Part shown: positions 7,364 to 14,410 of the stretch, piece after piece
How the letters are laid out: every line of letters begins with the position of its first letter
Numbering within the stretch: the first letter of the stretch is position 1
NCBI GenBank assembly: GCA_964507045.1
Contig: CAZDOO010000016.1
Span: 1 to 64,000, forward strand
Length of the DNA: 64,000 nt
Reading direction: 5' to 3'
Source of the DNA: UBA8199 sp964507045
GTDB lineage: Bacteria; Verrucomicrobiota; Verrucomicrobiia; Limisphaerales; UBA8199
Program-made: the position numbers and the translations under genes
The notes under the pieces: generated by a model
Databases searched by the model: none
Told to the model about the DNA's origin: nothing
What the model saw: only the letters and a program-made list of their open reading frames with translations

Positions 7364-7656
7364 AATCAAACAACACATCTGCGCGGCTCGCCTCGCTGGA
7401 AGGGCTGCTGCAAACCACCATTCCGGCCTTCCTGCACCCCGTGCCGTCCCGGGAAACCTTGCGTGCATGGTTTGACGCGGCTCGTATCCCGCGCTTCAAG
7501 TCCAACCCCGCCGCCAAGCGCGGCGGCGGCACCGTCTTCTACTCGGTCAGCGCTGTTGAGAAGTTCCTGCAAAGCCGCACGCTGCCCTGCCGGCTAGCGC
7601 CTCCGGTGGCCAGCGAGCCCGTCGCCACCCAACCCGCTGATCACTCCTCCAATTGA
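7360..7656 (+). CDS. Small HTH/excisionase-like DNA-binding protein
   Basis: A 98-residue protein. Residues 25-70 (HPVPSRETLRAWFDAARIP, then basic RFKSNPAAKRGGGTVFYSVS, then AVEKFLQSR) have the pattern of a winged or MerR/excisionase-type helix-turn-helix: helix, recognition helix, basic Gly-rich wing, helix. It is the first gene of the replication operon and its stop overlaps the start of the next gene (TTGA at 7653-7656). Likely roles are operon regulator or recombination directionality factor for the integrase at 10652; the sequence cannot separate these. The Pro/Ala-rich C-terminus is probably flexible. Confidence 0.65.
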   Translation: MQSNNTSARLASLEGLLQTTIPAFLHPVPSRETLRAWFDAARIPRFKSNPAAKRGGGTVFYSVSAVEKFLQSRTLPCRLAPPVASEPVATQPADHSSN

Positions 7657-8915
7657 ACCTCGCGGCGCCCAGAGAGTTGCCCTCCGTTCTGGAGCGAGCG
7701 CGGCGGTACCTCGCCAAGTGCGCGCCGGCCATCAGCCACCAGCACGGACACAACGCCACTTTCCGCGTGGCGTGTGTCCTTGTGCATGGCTTCGCCCTGC
7801 CCGGGCAGCTCGCGCTCGACTTGCTCCGCGAGTGGAACCAAACCTGTCAGCCCCTCTGGTCCGAGGCTGAGCTGGTCCGCAAGATCAACTCCGCCCTGGC
7901 CACACCGCCGCGAAATTCCCTCGGACACCTGCTCGCAGGAGGCGTCAACTCTCAGCCTGGCTACAACCCTGCTGTAGCAACTGCCCTCGCCCGCCCCGCT
8001 CAGCCGATCACCAGGCCGCGCAAAGTTCAGTTCGAGCCCGCCACGCTACAACGCGTCGCCGCCGATGCTGGCGCCATCGACGCCGACTTCATCAAGGCTC
8101 GTTCTCCCCTCTGTCCCGAGACCCAGACCCCAGCTAGTTTCCTGCAACGCATGTTCAGGCCCGGCGAGCGCGTCCTCGTCTTCGACAAGTACGAGTCGCA
8201 AGGCCGCCACGTGTGCGAGTGCATCGCACCGCCCTACGACGCTGGTTCTCTCGATCACCTCGTTAACGGCTGCAAAGACGGCGTCTGGTTCCAGTGCAAC
8301 CCCGTTGACGGTGAGTGGCATCCCAACCCCCGCCTTGGCGGCAAACGCTCCCGCCGCAGCGAGGAATCGGTTACCGCCTGGCGCTTCCTCCTTCTGGAAT
8401 CCGACGAGGCCGATCCCGCCGAGTGGATGGCCATCCTCGTCCAACTGCCTCTCCGCATCGCCTCGATCTGCACCTCTGGCGGTCGCTCTCTCCACGCGCT
8501 GATTCGCGTGGATGCCGCAAGCAAAGACGACTGGAACGCCAAAGCCCACCTGCTCAAGCCGCTCATGACCGTCCTCGGAGCTGACCCCGCCAGCATGACC
8601 GCCGTGCGCTTGACGCGCCTGCCTGGTTGCTACCGCGAGCAGGCGGGACCCCCGCCGCCCGCTGGTGCGCCAGTCCGCAAGCGCTGGGTGGATGAGCCGC
8701 TCCGGTTCGACAACAACGGCGATCCCATCTGGACACCGTCATCCCTATGGTGCGAGCCGCCGCGCAACCTCTGGACCGGCGGCAACCTCCAGGAACTCCT
8801 TTACCTCAACCCGGACCCGGACACCACGCCGATCCAGGCCCGCCCCACGCGCTACGAGATCCACCAGGAATGGCTGGCGCAGAAACGGCGTGAACAAACG
8901 GAGGCCCAGTATTGA
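7653..8915 (+). CDS. AEP-like replication primase
   Basis: A 420-residue plasmid-type replication protein. The N-terminus (about 12-90: ERARRYLAKCAPAIS, GHNATFRVA, then WSEAELVRKINSAL) resembles the PriCT-like helical domain of phage and plasmid primases. The C-terminal half carries LLLESDEADP (candidate acidic motif I), SGGRSLHALIRVD (candidate SxxH motif II plus a later acidic residue) and RLTRLPGC, the pattern of archaeo-eukaryotic primase folds. Start is TTG at 7653, overlapping the upstream TGA by 4 nt; its stop overlaps the helicase start in the same way. It probably primes replication of the excised element together with the helicase. Family assignment is by motif only. Confidence 0.65.
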   Translation: MNLAAPRELPSVLERARRYLAKCAPAISHQHGHNATFRVACVLVHGFALPGQLALDLLREWNQTCQPLWSEAELVRKINSALATPPRNSLGHLLAGGVNSQPGYNPAVATALARPAQPITRPRKVQFEPATLQRVAADAGAIDADFIKARSPLCPETQTPASFLQRMFRPGERVLVFDKYESQGRHVCECIAPPYDAGSLDHLVNGCKDGVWFQCNPVDGEWHPNPRLGGKRSRRSEESVTAWRFLLLESDEADPAEWMAILVQLPLRIASICTSGGRSLHALIRVDAASKDDWNAKAHLLKPLMTVLGADPASMTAVRLTRLPGCYREQAGPPPPAGAPVRKRWVDEPLRFDNNGDPIWTPSSLWCEPPRNLWTGGNLQELLYLNPDPDTTPIQARPTRYEIHQEWLAQKRREQTEAQY

Positions 8916-10117
8916 GCATGACAGCTACAACAACCGACACCGCCAGGGACGACCAGTTCGACAAGACCGCGGCCTGGGCGAAGGAAAAGAAGATTGATAC
9001 CGGCCAACCGGCTCCGCCGCCGCCGGCCAATGCGCGTCCCCTGGGCGACCTCGTTCGCCCGCAACCAGGCGATCCCAACGAGTTGCTTCGCTACCGCTAC
9101 CTCTGCCGCGGTGGCGGCCTGTTGCTGGTCGGCCCGACCGGCATTGGTAAGAGCTCGCTCTCCATGCAGTTCATGGTTCTGTGGGCGCTGGGCCGCGACG
9201 CCTTCGGCATTGAGCCTGCCCGCCCCCTCAAGTCCCTGCTCATCCAGGCCGAGAACGACGACGGCGACCTCGCCGAAATGCGCGACGGTGTTCGCCTTGG
9301 TCTGCGCCTCACCGACGAGGAAGCCCGCCAGGCCTTTGCCAACATCGTCGTCTGCCGCGAGGACTCGCTCATGAGCGACGAGTTCTTCAAGCACCGGGTT
9401 GTCCCGCTCGTTCAGGAACACAAGCCCGACCTGCTCTGGATTGATCCGGCCCTGGCCTACCTCGGCGGCGAAGCCAACTCACAGAAAGACGTCGGCGGTT
9501 TTCTGCGCAACCAGCTCAACCCCACGCTCAACGCCAATGGTTGCGCCTGCGTACTCGTCCACCACACCAACAAACCGCCCAGCGGCCAGGAGAAACCCAA
9601 CTGGCAGGCTGGCGACTTCGCCTATCTCGGCAGCGGCAGCGCCGAGTGGGCCAACTGGGCTCGTGCCGTGCTGGTCATGCGTGGCGTTGGCTCGCACAGC
9701 ATCTTCGAGCTGCGCGCCGGTAAGCGCGGCCCTCGCCTCAACTGGCGCGAGGACGACGGCGAAACCCGCCGCTACGCCAAGTACATCGCCCATGCCGACG
9801 CCCCCGGCGTCATCTGCTGGCGTGAAGCCCTGGAAGAGGAAGTCCCCGCCGACAAGGACGGCGTCAAACGCCACTTCACCAAAGACGACCTCATGCCGCA
9901 CGTGCCCACCGACAAGCCCATCACCAAGGAAGCCCTCCGCAGCAAGGCGAACCAGGCTGGCATCGCCCTCAACAAGATTAACGGGCTGGTCGCGGAGCTG
10001 GTTGACGAAGGCCGCCTCTACGAATGGCGCGTCAAACGCAAGGGCACCAACCCGCAGCGCATGATCGCCCGTTTCCCGCAACCCGAGCCCGAGCTGATCG
10101 AGGCAGCCAAACCGTGA
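8912..10117 (+). CDS. RepA-like hexameric replicative helicase (AAA/RecA fold)
   Basis: A 401-residue ATPase of the RSF1010 RepA type. Walker A is GPTGIGKSS (about 74-82). Walker B is LLWIDPALAYLGG, and the downstream sensor motif VLVHHTNKP is typical of RepA/DnaB-like plasmid helicases. The C-terminal 80 residues (HFTKDDLMPHVPTDKPITKEALRSK onward) look like a winged-helix domain. GGAGG at 8900-8904 is 7 nt from a TTG at 8912 and 13 nt from an ATG at 8918. The TTG is preferred because it also gives a TTGA overlap with the primase stop; the difference is two residues. With the primase it forms the replication core of the element. Confidence 0.8.
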   Translation: MSMTATTTDTARDDQFDKTAAWAKEKKIDTGQPAPPPPANARPLGDLVRPQPGDPNELLRYRYLCRGGGLLLVGPTGIGKSSLSMQFMVLWALGRDAFGIEPARPLKSLLIQAENDDGDLAEMRDGVRLGLRLTDEEARQAFANIVVCREDSLMSDEFFKHRVVPLVQEHKPDLLWIDPALAYLGGEANSQKDVGGFLRNQLNPTLNANGCACVLVHHTNKPPSGQEKPNWQAGDFAYLGSGSAEWANWARAVLVMRGVGSHSIFELRAGKRGPRLNWREDDGETRRYAKYIAHADAPGVICWREALEEEVPADKDGVKRHFTKDDLMPHVPTDKPITKEALRSKANQAGIALNKINGLVAELVDEGRLYEWRVKRKGTNPQRMIARFPQPEPELIEAAKP

Positions 10118-10605
10118 CACCGTTCCAACTCGCACAAGCCCACTGCGCCAACTGGCGCAAAGACGGCAAAGGCTGCCTCGGTGCCATCATTGACGACGAT
10201 CTCCAAATCCGCCGCTGCCACCCCAGGCCCCGCTGCCTGCTCGCCATGCCCGGCCAGCGCTGCCAGTACGTCGAGGAATGCGTCATGCCCATGGCCCGCA
10301 GCATCTACGACCCCGTCCAGCGCCAGCAATTCGAGGAAGCCATCCGCCAATACCGTCTGGCAGTCAAGCTCCCCGCAATTGAAACCCGCCCCTGTCCCGG
10401 CTGCGGCAAAGCAATGGAACCGCGCCGCCGCTTCTGCCCCGCCTGCGCTGCCGCGCGTCGGCGAGCGGCCAACCGGGAAGCCGTCAAACGACACCGCTCG
10501 GGATGTAAGCAGTTAACCCAAACTGCACCCTTGAATACCAAGGGTCTTGAAGGGCCTCCTGGCCCGGTTGGTATGGACATACCGGCCACGTTGCCGACGC
10601 GCTAA
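10114..10605 (+). CDS. Cys-rich zinc-ribbon protein of the replication operon
   Basis: A 163-residue protein of unknown function. The N-terminal half contains scattered Cys (AHCANW, GKGCLG, RRCHPRPRC, GQRCQYVEEC). The C-terminal half has a clear zinc-ribbon pair, RPCPGCGKAM and RRFCPACAAARRRAA, followed by a basic stretch, so it probably binds zinc and nucleic acid. The GTG start at 10114 overlaps the helicase stop (GTGA), matching the coupling used by the two upstream genes. The last 35 codons run through the right copy of the 43-bp inverted motif (10503-10545), so the end of the protein is shaped by a DNA element. Confidence 0.65.
   Translation: MTPFQLAQAHCANWRKDGKGCLGAIIDDDLQIRRCHPRPRCLLAMPGQRCQYVEECVMPMARSIYDPVQRQQFEEAIRQYRLAVKLPAIETRPCPGCGKAMEPRRRFCPACAAARRRAANREAVKRHRSGCKQLTQTAPLNTKGLEGPPGPVGMDIPATLPTR
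10503..10545 (-). repeat. 43-bp composite motif, right copy of an inverted pair
   Basis: ATGTAAGCAGTTAA (10503-10516), a 10-nt spacer and the hairpin ACCCTTG/CAAGGGT (10527-10545) form the reverse complement, in layout and arms, of the motif at 5607-5649. It lies inside the 3' end of the zinc-ribbon gene. Confidence 0.75.
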
Positions 10606-10651
10606 AACGCATTTCAACAGGCAAAACGCACGCCCCCTGTAGTCTGCCTGC

Positions 10652-11962
10652 TTACGCTGCCACCCGCACGGGCATCGGCACCACATTTGTCGCTGCCGGC
10701 GCTGCCTTGGGCGTCTGCTTCGCCGCCGTCGTCCGCTTTGCCTTGGCCTTGGCCGGCTTCACCGGCAGCGGCCTCAGCGCATAGAACCGCTTCGTATCCT
10801 TGCTGCTCACCCGGCTCTGGTAATGCTTCTTGATGATCCCCTCCGAGTTGCCGAACTGTTCCGCTGTCCTCCCGTAGCTCCCTGTGGCGCGGAAGTAATG
10901 CGAGATCGCCGTGTGCCGCAGCACGTCCGGCACCCAGGGCTTGACGTCCGGGTTCTCCTTCGTCGGCTCCCCGTAGCCCACGCCGGCCCGAACCTCCTGC
11001 AACTCCCCCTTGAAAGCCGGGCGGTAAATCTCGTCAACGCCCTTGTAACGGTTGAGCCAGGTCCGCAGTGTTCTGCAAATCTCGACGATCCGCCCCTTTC
11101 CGGTCTTGGTCTGCTGCCCCTTCAGCCGGATTTCTTTGTCCACCAGGTTGACCTGCTCCCAGGTCAGCCGCGCCGCCTCATACGGCCGCAGCCCGCCGAA
11201 TATGCACAGCGCCAGATACGGCACCAGCTTGCCCTTCTCATAACCCTCCGCCGCCCGGAGCAGCCGCTCGCAATCCTCGACCGGCAGCACCGCCGGCTCA
11301 TGGTCATCGTCACCCGGCGTGCCCTCGATCTCGACCGCATAACACGGATTATTGATGCACCAATGCCGCTTCCCCTTCATGCACCAGGTGAAGAAGCTGG
11401 AGATCGCCCGGCAGTTGGCGTCCTTGGTATTGGGCGACACGTTCCGGTTGGCGAGGTACTTCTCGACATGGTCCGGCATGACATCCGTAACGCGCATATT
11501 CGGGACCGCCTTGACGAAATGCGTCACCCGGCTCCGCAGGTGGACCTTGGTCAGCGGGCGCAACTCTGTGGTGGTGTCCATCCACTCGAAGTAAAGCCTC
11601 AGCGCCTCATCCAGCCTGGGCGACTCGTTGACCACGGTCGGCTTGCCCGTCCTGAGCCAGTGATCAATGGCGGTCAGGAGGTCCTGATCGCGCTCCAGCC
11701 GCTTGAACCCCGCCTCGGCGATGGCGACCTGTTCATCAGTGAGCCGGGTAGCCCGCAGCGCCGCCGTGCCGTTGGCGGCATGGTATTCGCCCTCCAGCTC
11801 CGTGTATCGCAATTGCGCCTCTTGGGGGTCGGTGTAGTTCTCGCGAATGCGTTCCCCGTTCCGTCTGATGCCGCTAACGCGCCAACTGGTGGTATCCGTA
11901 CGCGGGTTGATGAACTTAAGAATCTTGAACCGCTGCTTCGGTGCCTTCATATTGGTTGCCAT
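10652..11962 (-). CDS. Tyrosine recombinase (site-specific integrase)
   Basis: A 436-residue phage-type integrase. An N-terminal arm-binding/core-binding part (about 1-210) is followed by a catalytic domain: GGLRPYEAARLTWEQV holds the first Arg, VLRHTAISHYF the box II Arg/His (the position two before the Arg is Val, not the usual His), and IIKKHYQS the nucleophilic Tyr. The C-terminus is Lys/Ala-rich. The ATG at 11962 overlaps the -10 hexamer of a near-consensus promoter, so the used start may be the ATG at 11950, or less likely the TTG at 11989. It faces the replication operon convergently and lies at the right end of the element, which fits integration and excision. Confidence 0.88.
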   Translation of the reverse strand: MATNMKAPKQRFKILKFINPRTDTTSWRVSGIRRNGERIRENYTDPQEAQLRYTELEGEYHAANGTAALRATRLTDEQVAIAEAGFKRLERDQDLLTAIDHWLRTGKPTVVNESPRLDEALRLYFEWMDTTTELRPLTKVHLRSRVTHFVKAVPNMRVTDVMPDHVEKYLANRNVSPNTKDANCRAISSFFTWCMKGKRHWCINNPCYAVEIEGTPGDDDHEPAVLPVEDCERLLRAAEGYEKGKLVPYLALCIFGGLRPYEAARLTWEQVNLVDKEIRLKGQQTKTGKGRIVEICRTLRTWLNRYKGVDEIYRPAFKGELQEVRAGVGYGEPTKENPDVKPWVPDVLRHTAISHYFRATGSYGRTAEQFGNSEGIIKKHYQSRVSSKDTKRFYALRPLPVKPAKAKAKRTTAAKQTPKAAPAATNVVPMPVRVAA

Positions 11963-12002
11963 AGTAACCGATTGAATGCCACATGTCAACCGTATGGCAA
12001 CC
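11954..12002 (-). promoter_or_regulatory. Integrase promoter embedded in an inverted repeat
   Basis: Read on the minus strand: TTGACA (11984-11989), 17 bp, TACTAT (11961-11966). The promoter is framed by GGTTGCCATA and TATGGCAACC (11993-12002 and 11954-11963). Three CGGTT-A/C-AT motifs (CGGTTGCCATA, CGGTTGACATG, CGGTTACTATG) repeat across it. This looks like an autoregulated operator. The predicted transcript would start about 4 nt before the ATG at 11950, that is, nearly leaderless. Confidence 0.65.
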
Positions 12003-12415
12003 GATTTTTAGAAATAAATAAATGCTCAGCAAAATGCTAACTCGGTATAGTCCCGAAGGGATGCCAGAACCCGACCCGCCGAGCAGGCAAGGAGACAAGT
12101 GGCCAAACGTGGCAGGCGGCATCTGGCACCCCTCCGGGGTGCACCACCTTCCGCGCGTCGCACCGGTGGTCGGCCCCCATTCACCCCGGCCGACCACCGG
12201 CTACCGTCTGGCAACCCTGCCGGGTTGACGGCAGCGGTCAATGGGAAGCGGCAAGGAGAGCCCCGAACAGTCCTGCCATAAGCTGCGCTTCACTCACGTA
12301 CTGGCAGATGTGGGTAATGCCAAGCGCTTCAGCGGGGTGTTAATGACACGTTTCAGCAGTGCCGAAGAAACCTGTCGTACGCCCTGGCGCACAGCGCGCC
12401 CGCCCGGCGGTCGCG
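12003..12415. other. Non-coding right flank with a degraded repeat
   Basis: No gene is supported. From about 12050 to 12230 the sequence is made of short paired fragments (CCCGAAGGGATGCCAG, GGCACCCCTCCGGGGTGCAC, CGGTGGTCGG/CCGACCACCG) that look like a worn dispersed repeat. The right attachment site of the element probably lies between here and 11990, but no matching direct repeat was found on the left, so it cannot be fixed. Confidence 0.45.
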
Positions 12416-14167
12416 CTAGCGGGGCGCGGCGGGAGTCGAGTTGGTCGGCGGTCGCGCGGCGGGGACAGAGTTGGTCGGCGGTCGCGCAGCGGCCCGATGG
12501 GGCCTTTTCGGAGGCAGCGGCGTCGGCTCGCCCAGGAGGGTGTTGAGCCCGCGCGGGAACCGCGGCGATTCGAGCCAGTCGGCCAGCAGGTCCAGCTCGG
12601 CGGAGTTCAAGCCGATCCCGGAATTGCGCACCAGCGAGAGCTGGGCCGGGCCGGTGCGGGCGACGGCCGTGCCGCAATTGCCGAGCCGGGTTTCCAGGGC
12701 GCTGAGCCAGGCGAAGCTGACGGATTTGGGGGGAATCTGGGCTTTATACAGCGCAAAGCGGAGCAGTTGGCCAACATACAGCCACTGTTCGAGGCGCGGC
12801 CCGGTCAGCTCCCAGTCATAAGCGACCAGGTTGGTGATGCTCGTCACCTGGTGGAACAACGCTTTGGGAGCCGTCCGGTTGGTGAGCAAATCCGCCTCCA
12901 TCCCGGCGAAGGCGAAGTCGCCGCCGTTTTGCGAGGTGGACTTGAGGAAGGGCGTCACGATGGCCAGGTCCGACCAGATGGCGCCGTGGAAGTTGGTAGC
13001 GTGCTCGAATTTGCCGAGGCCATTATTGGTGAGCCAGGGATTGGCCCGGTTGACGAGCAGGTCCGAGAGCCGGGTGACGCAGTTGCTGCCGTTGGGCAGG
13101 GCAGCGGCGCAAAAGCTCATGAACGGCAAGCCGCTCTGGGCCCAGAAGAAGAGCTGGCCGGGCGGCGGGCCGATCTGGAGGTCCTGCCAGCTCTTGAGAG
13201 CGGACAGCCAGGTGGTAAGGCCCTGCACGGCGGTAAAGCTGACGATGGGCTCGTGGACGAGGTTGGTGGGAATGTTCCATGGTTCCACGTTGAAGGGCAG
13301 CGGCTGCGGGAAGTTCAGCGCAGCGACAGTGCGGACGTTGCCACGGTCGCCGATCGCGGTGAGGGTCACCTTGGGCAGCCCGGCGGGCAGGGGCCAATCC
13401 AGCGCCAGGGCGCTGGCCACGCGCCGCAGGTCGAAGTCCGCGTAGCACCAGAAGTTCTTCGGCTGGCGGGCAAAGGGCTGGCCATCCCGCTGGATCACCG
13501 CCGCCAGCTCCGCCATCAGCAGGTTGGTCTCCCGGCCCACGCCAATCAATGTCCAGCCCGACAAGCGGCCGAAAGTGATGGACGCCGGGCGCCGGGGGAT
13601 GGGCAGTTGCCAACTGCGGCTGTCCTGGCCCAGGACCGGGGTGAGGCCGGTGCGGGATTGGAGGACGGCGGCGAGATTGGTTTGCCACAAACCGCCGCGC
13701 GCGTCGTCCAACCGGATGGCCAGGACCAGGTCCCCGGGCTGGTTGGTGGCCTGGCGCACCTCGAGGTAGGACTCCTCTTGGAACAGGTCCGCCAGCAGCG
13801 GTCGGAGCAGGGCGGCGGCGCCGGTGAGCGGCGCGCGGGAGTTGGTGGCGGCGGACGCGGTGTCCGACAACAGGTTGGTGGTGGGCGGCAGATTGTTGGT
13901 GGCCAGGAGGCCGAGAGCCAGCCGGTCGAGCGTCTGGGCGGCGAGCTGCTTGCTCTCCGGCAGGCTGGTGACGTTGGTCAGGAACGCGGCGTTGGTTTCA
14001 GCCAGGAGCTGTTTCAGGCCCAGCCAATGGACGCGGGCGACCGTTTCGACGGGCGGCGGCAGCAGCGGGGGGGCGGGGGTGGATTTCTTGCAGCCGCCGG
14101 CCAGGCCGGCCAGGAGCAGCAAAGCCAGCGGCAGAAGCCCGCACCGCGCAAACCGCTTGCCCGCCAT
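12416..14167 (-). CDS. Exported lipoprotein of unknown function
   Basis: A 583-residue protein starting at the ATG 14167, which places a basic N-terminus (MAGKRFARCG) before a hydrophobic core and the lipobox LAGLAGGC, so the mature protein would be lipid-anchored. An upstream ATG (14215) would give an unlikely long leader. The body is rich in Leu, Asn and Thr, with repeated ETNAAFLTN- and TNLV-like turns typical of large exported proteins of this phylum. The C-terminus holds two copies of AARPPTNS, an unstructured tail. No catalytic motif was recognised. It diverges from the TPR gene at 14411, with 243 bases between the starts. Confidence 0.7.
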   Translation of the reverse strand: MAGKRFARCGLLPLALLLLAGLAGGCKKSTPAPPLLPPPVETVARVHWLGLKQLLAETNAAFLTNVTSLPESKQLAAQTLDRLALGLLATNNLPPTTNLLSDTASAATNSRAPLTGAAALLRPLLADLFQEESYLEVRQATNQPGDLVLAIRLDDARGGLWQTNLAAVLQSRTGLTPVLGQDSRSWQLPIPRRPASITFGRLSGWTLIGVGRETNLLMAELAAVIQRDGQPFARQPKNFWCYADFDLRRVASALALDWPLPAGLPKVTLTAIGDRGNVRTVAALNFPQPLPFNVEPWNIPTNLVHEPIVSFTAVQGLTTWLSALKSWQDLQIGPPPGQLFFWAQSGLPFMSFCAAALPNGSNCVTRLSDLLVNRANPWLTNNGLGKFEHATNFHGAIWSDLAIVTPFLKSTSQNGGDFAFAGMEADLLTNRTAPKALFHQVTSITNLVAYDWELTGPRLEQWLYVGQLLRFALYKAQIPPKSVSFAWLSALETRLGNCGTAVARTGPAQLSLVRNSGIGLNSAELDLLADWLESPRFPRGLNTLLGEPTPLPPKRPHRAAARPPTNSVPAARPPTNSTPAAPR

Positions 14168-14410
14168 CACTTGGGCGCCGGCGCTCGGCCGCACCCGGTT
14201 CAGTCTTGTCCACATAGAGCGAACGCTTATACAAGAGAAGCCGGAGGCGCGCAAATCCAATTCAGACTGGCCGGATGCCGGCCCAAGGCCAGTGACAAAG
14301 TCCCCATCGTGCCGGCGCGCGGGATGCCGGCGCTCCGATGGCCCGGGGGCGGGCGGAAGGATGGAAAACGGTGTTCATCCGGCCGCATCTGTGGTTGTAT
14401 TGCGCCGCAA

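Noticed and set aside
12003..12415. Right attachment site of the mobile element
   Set aside because: No direct repeat linking this region to the left part of the window was found, and no tRNA gene is present. The left end may lie outside the window.
12359..14410. Apparent 1544-residue plus-strand protein fused to the TPR protein
   Set aside because: The first 684 codons lie opposite the lipoprotein gene, whose signal peptide and composition make it the real one. The true TPR start is ATG 14411.
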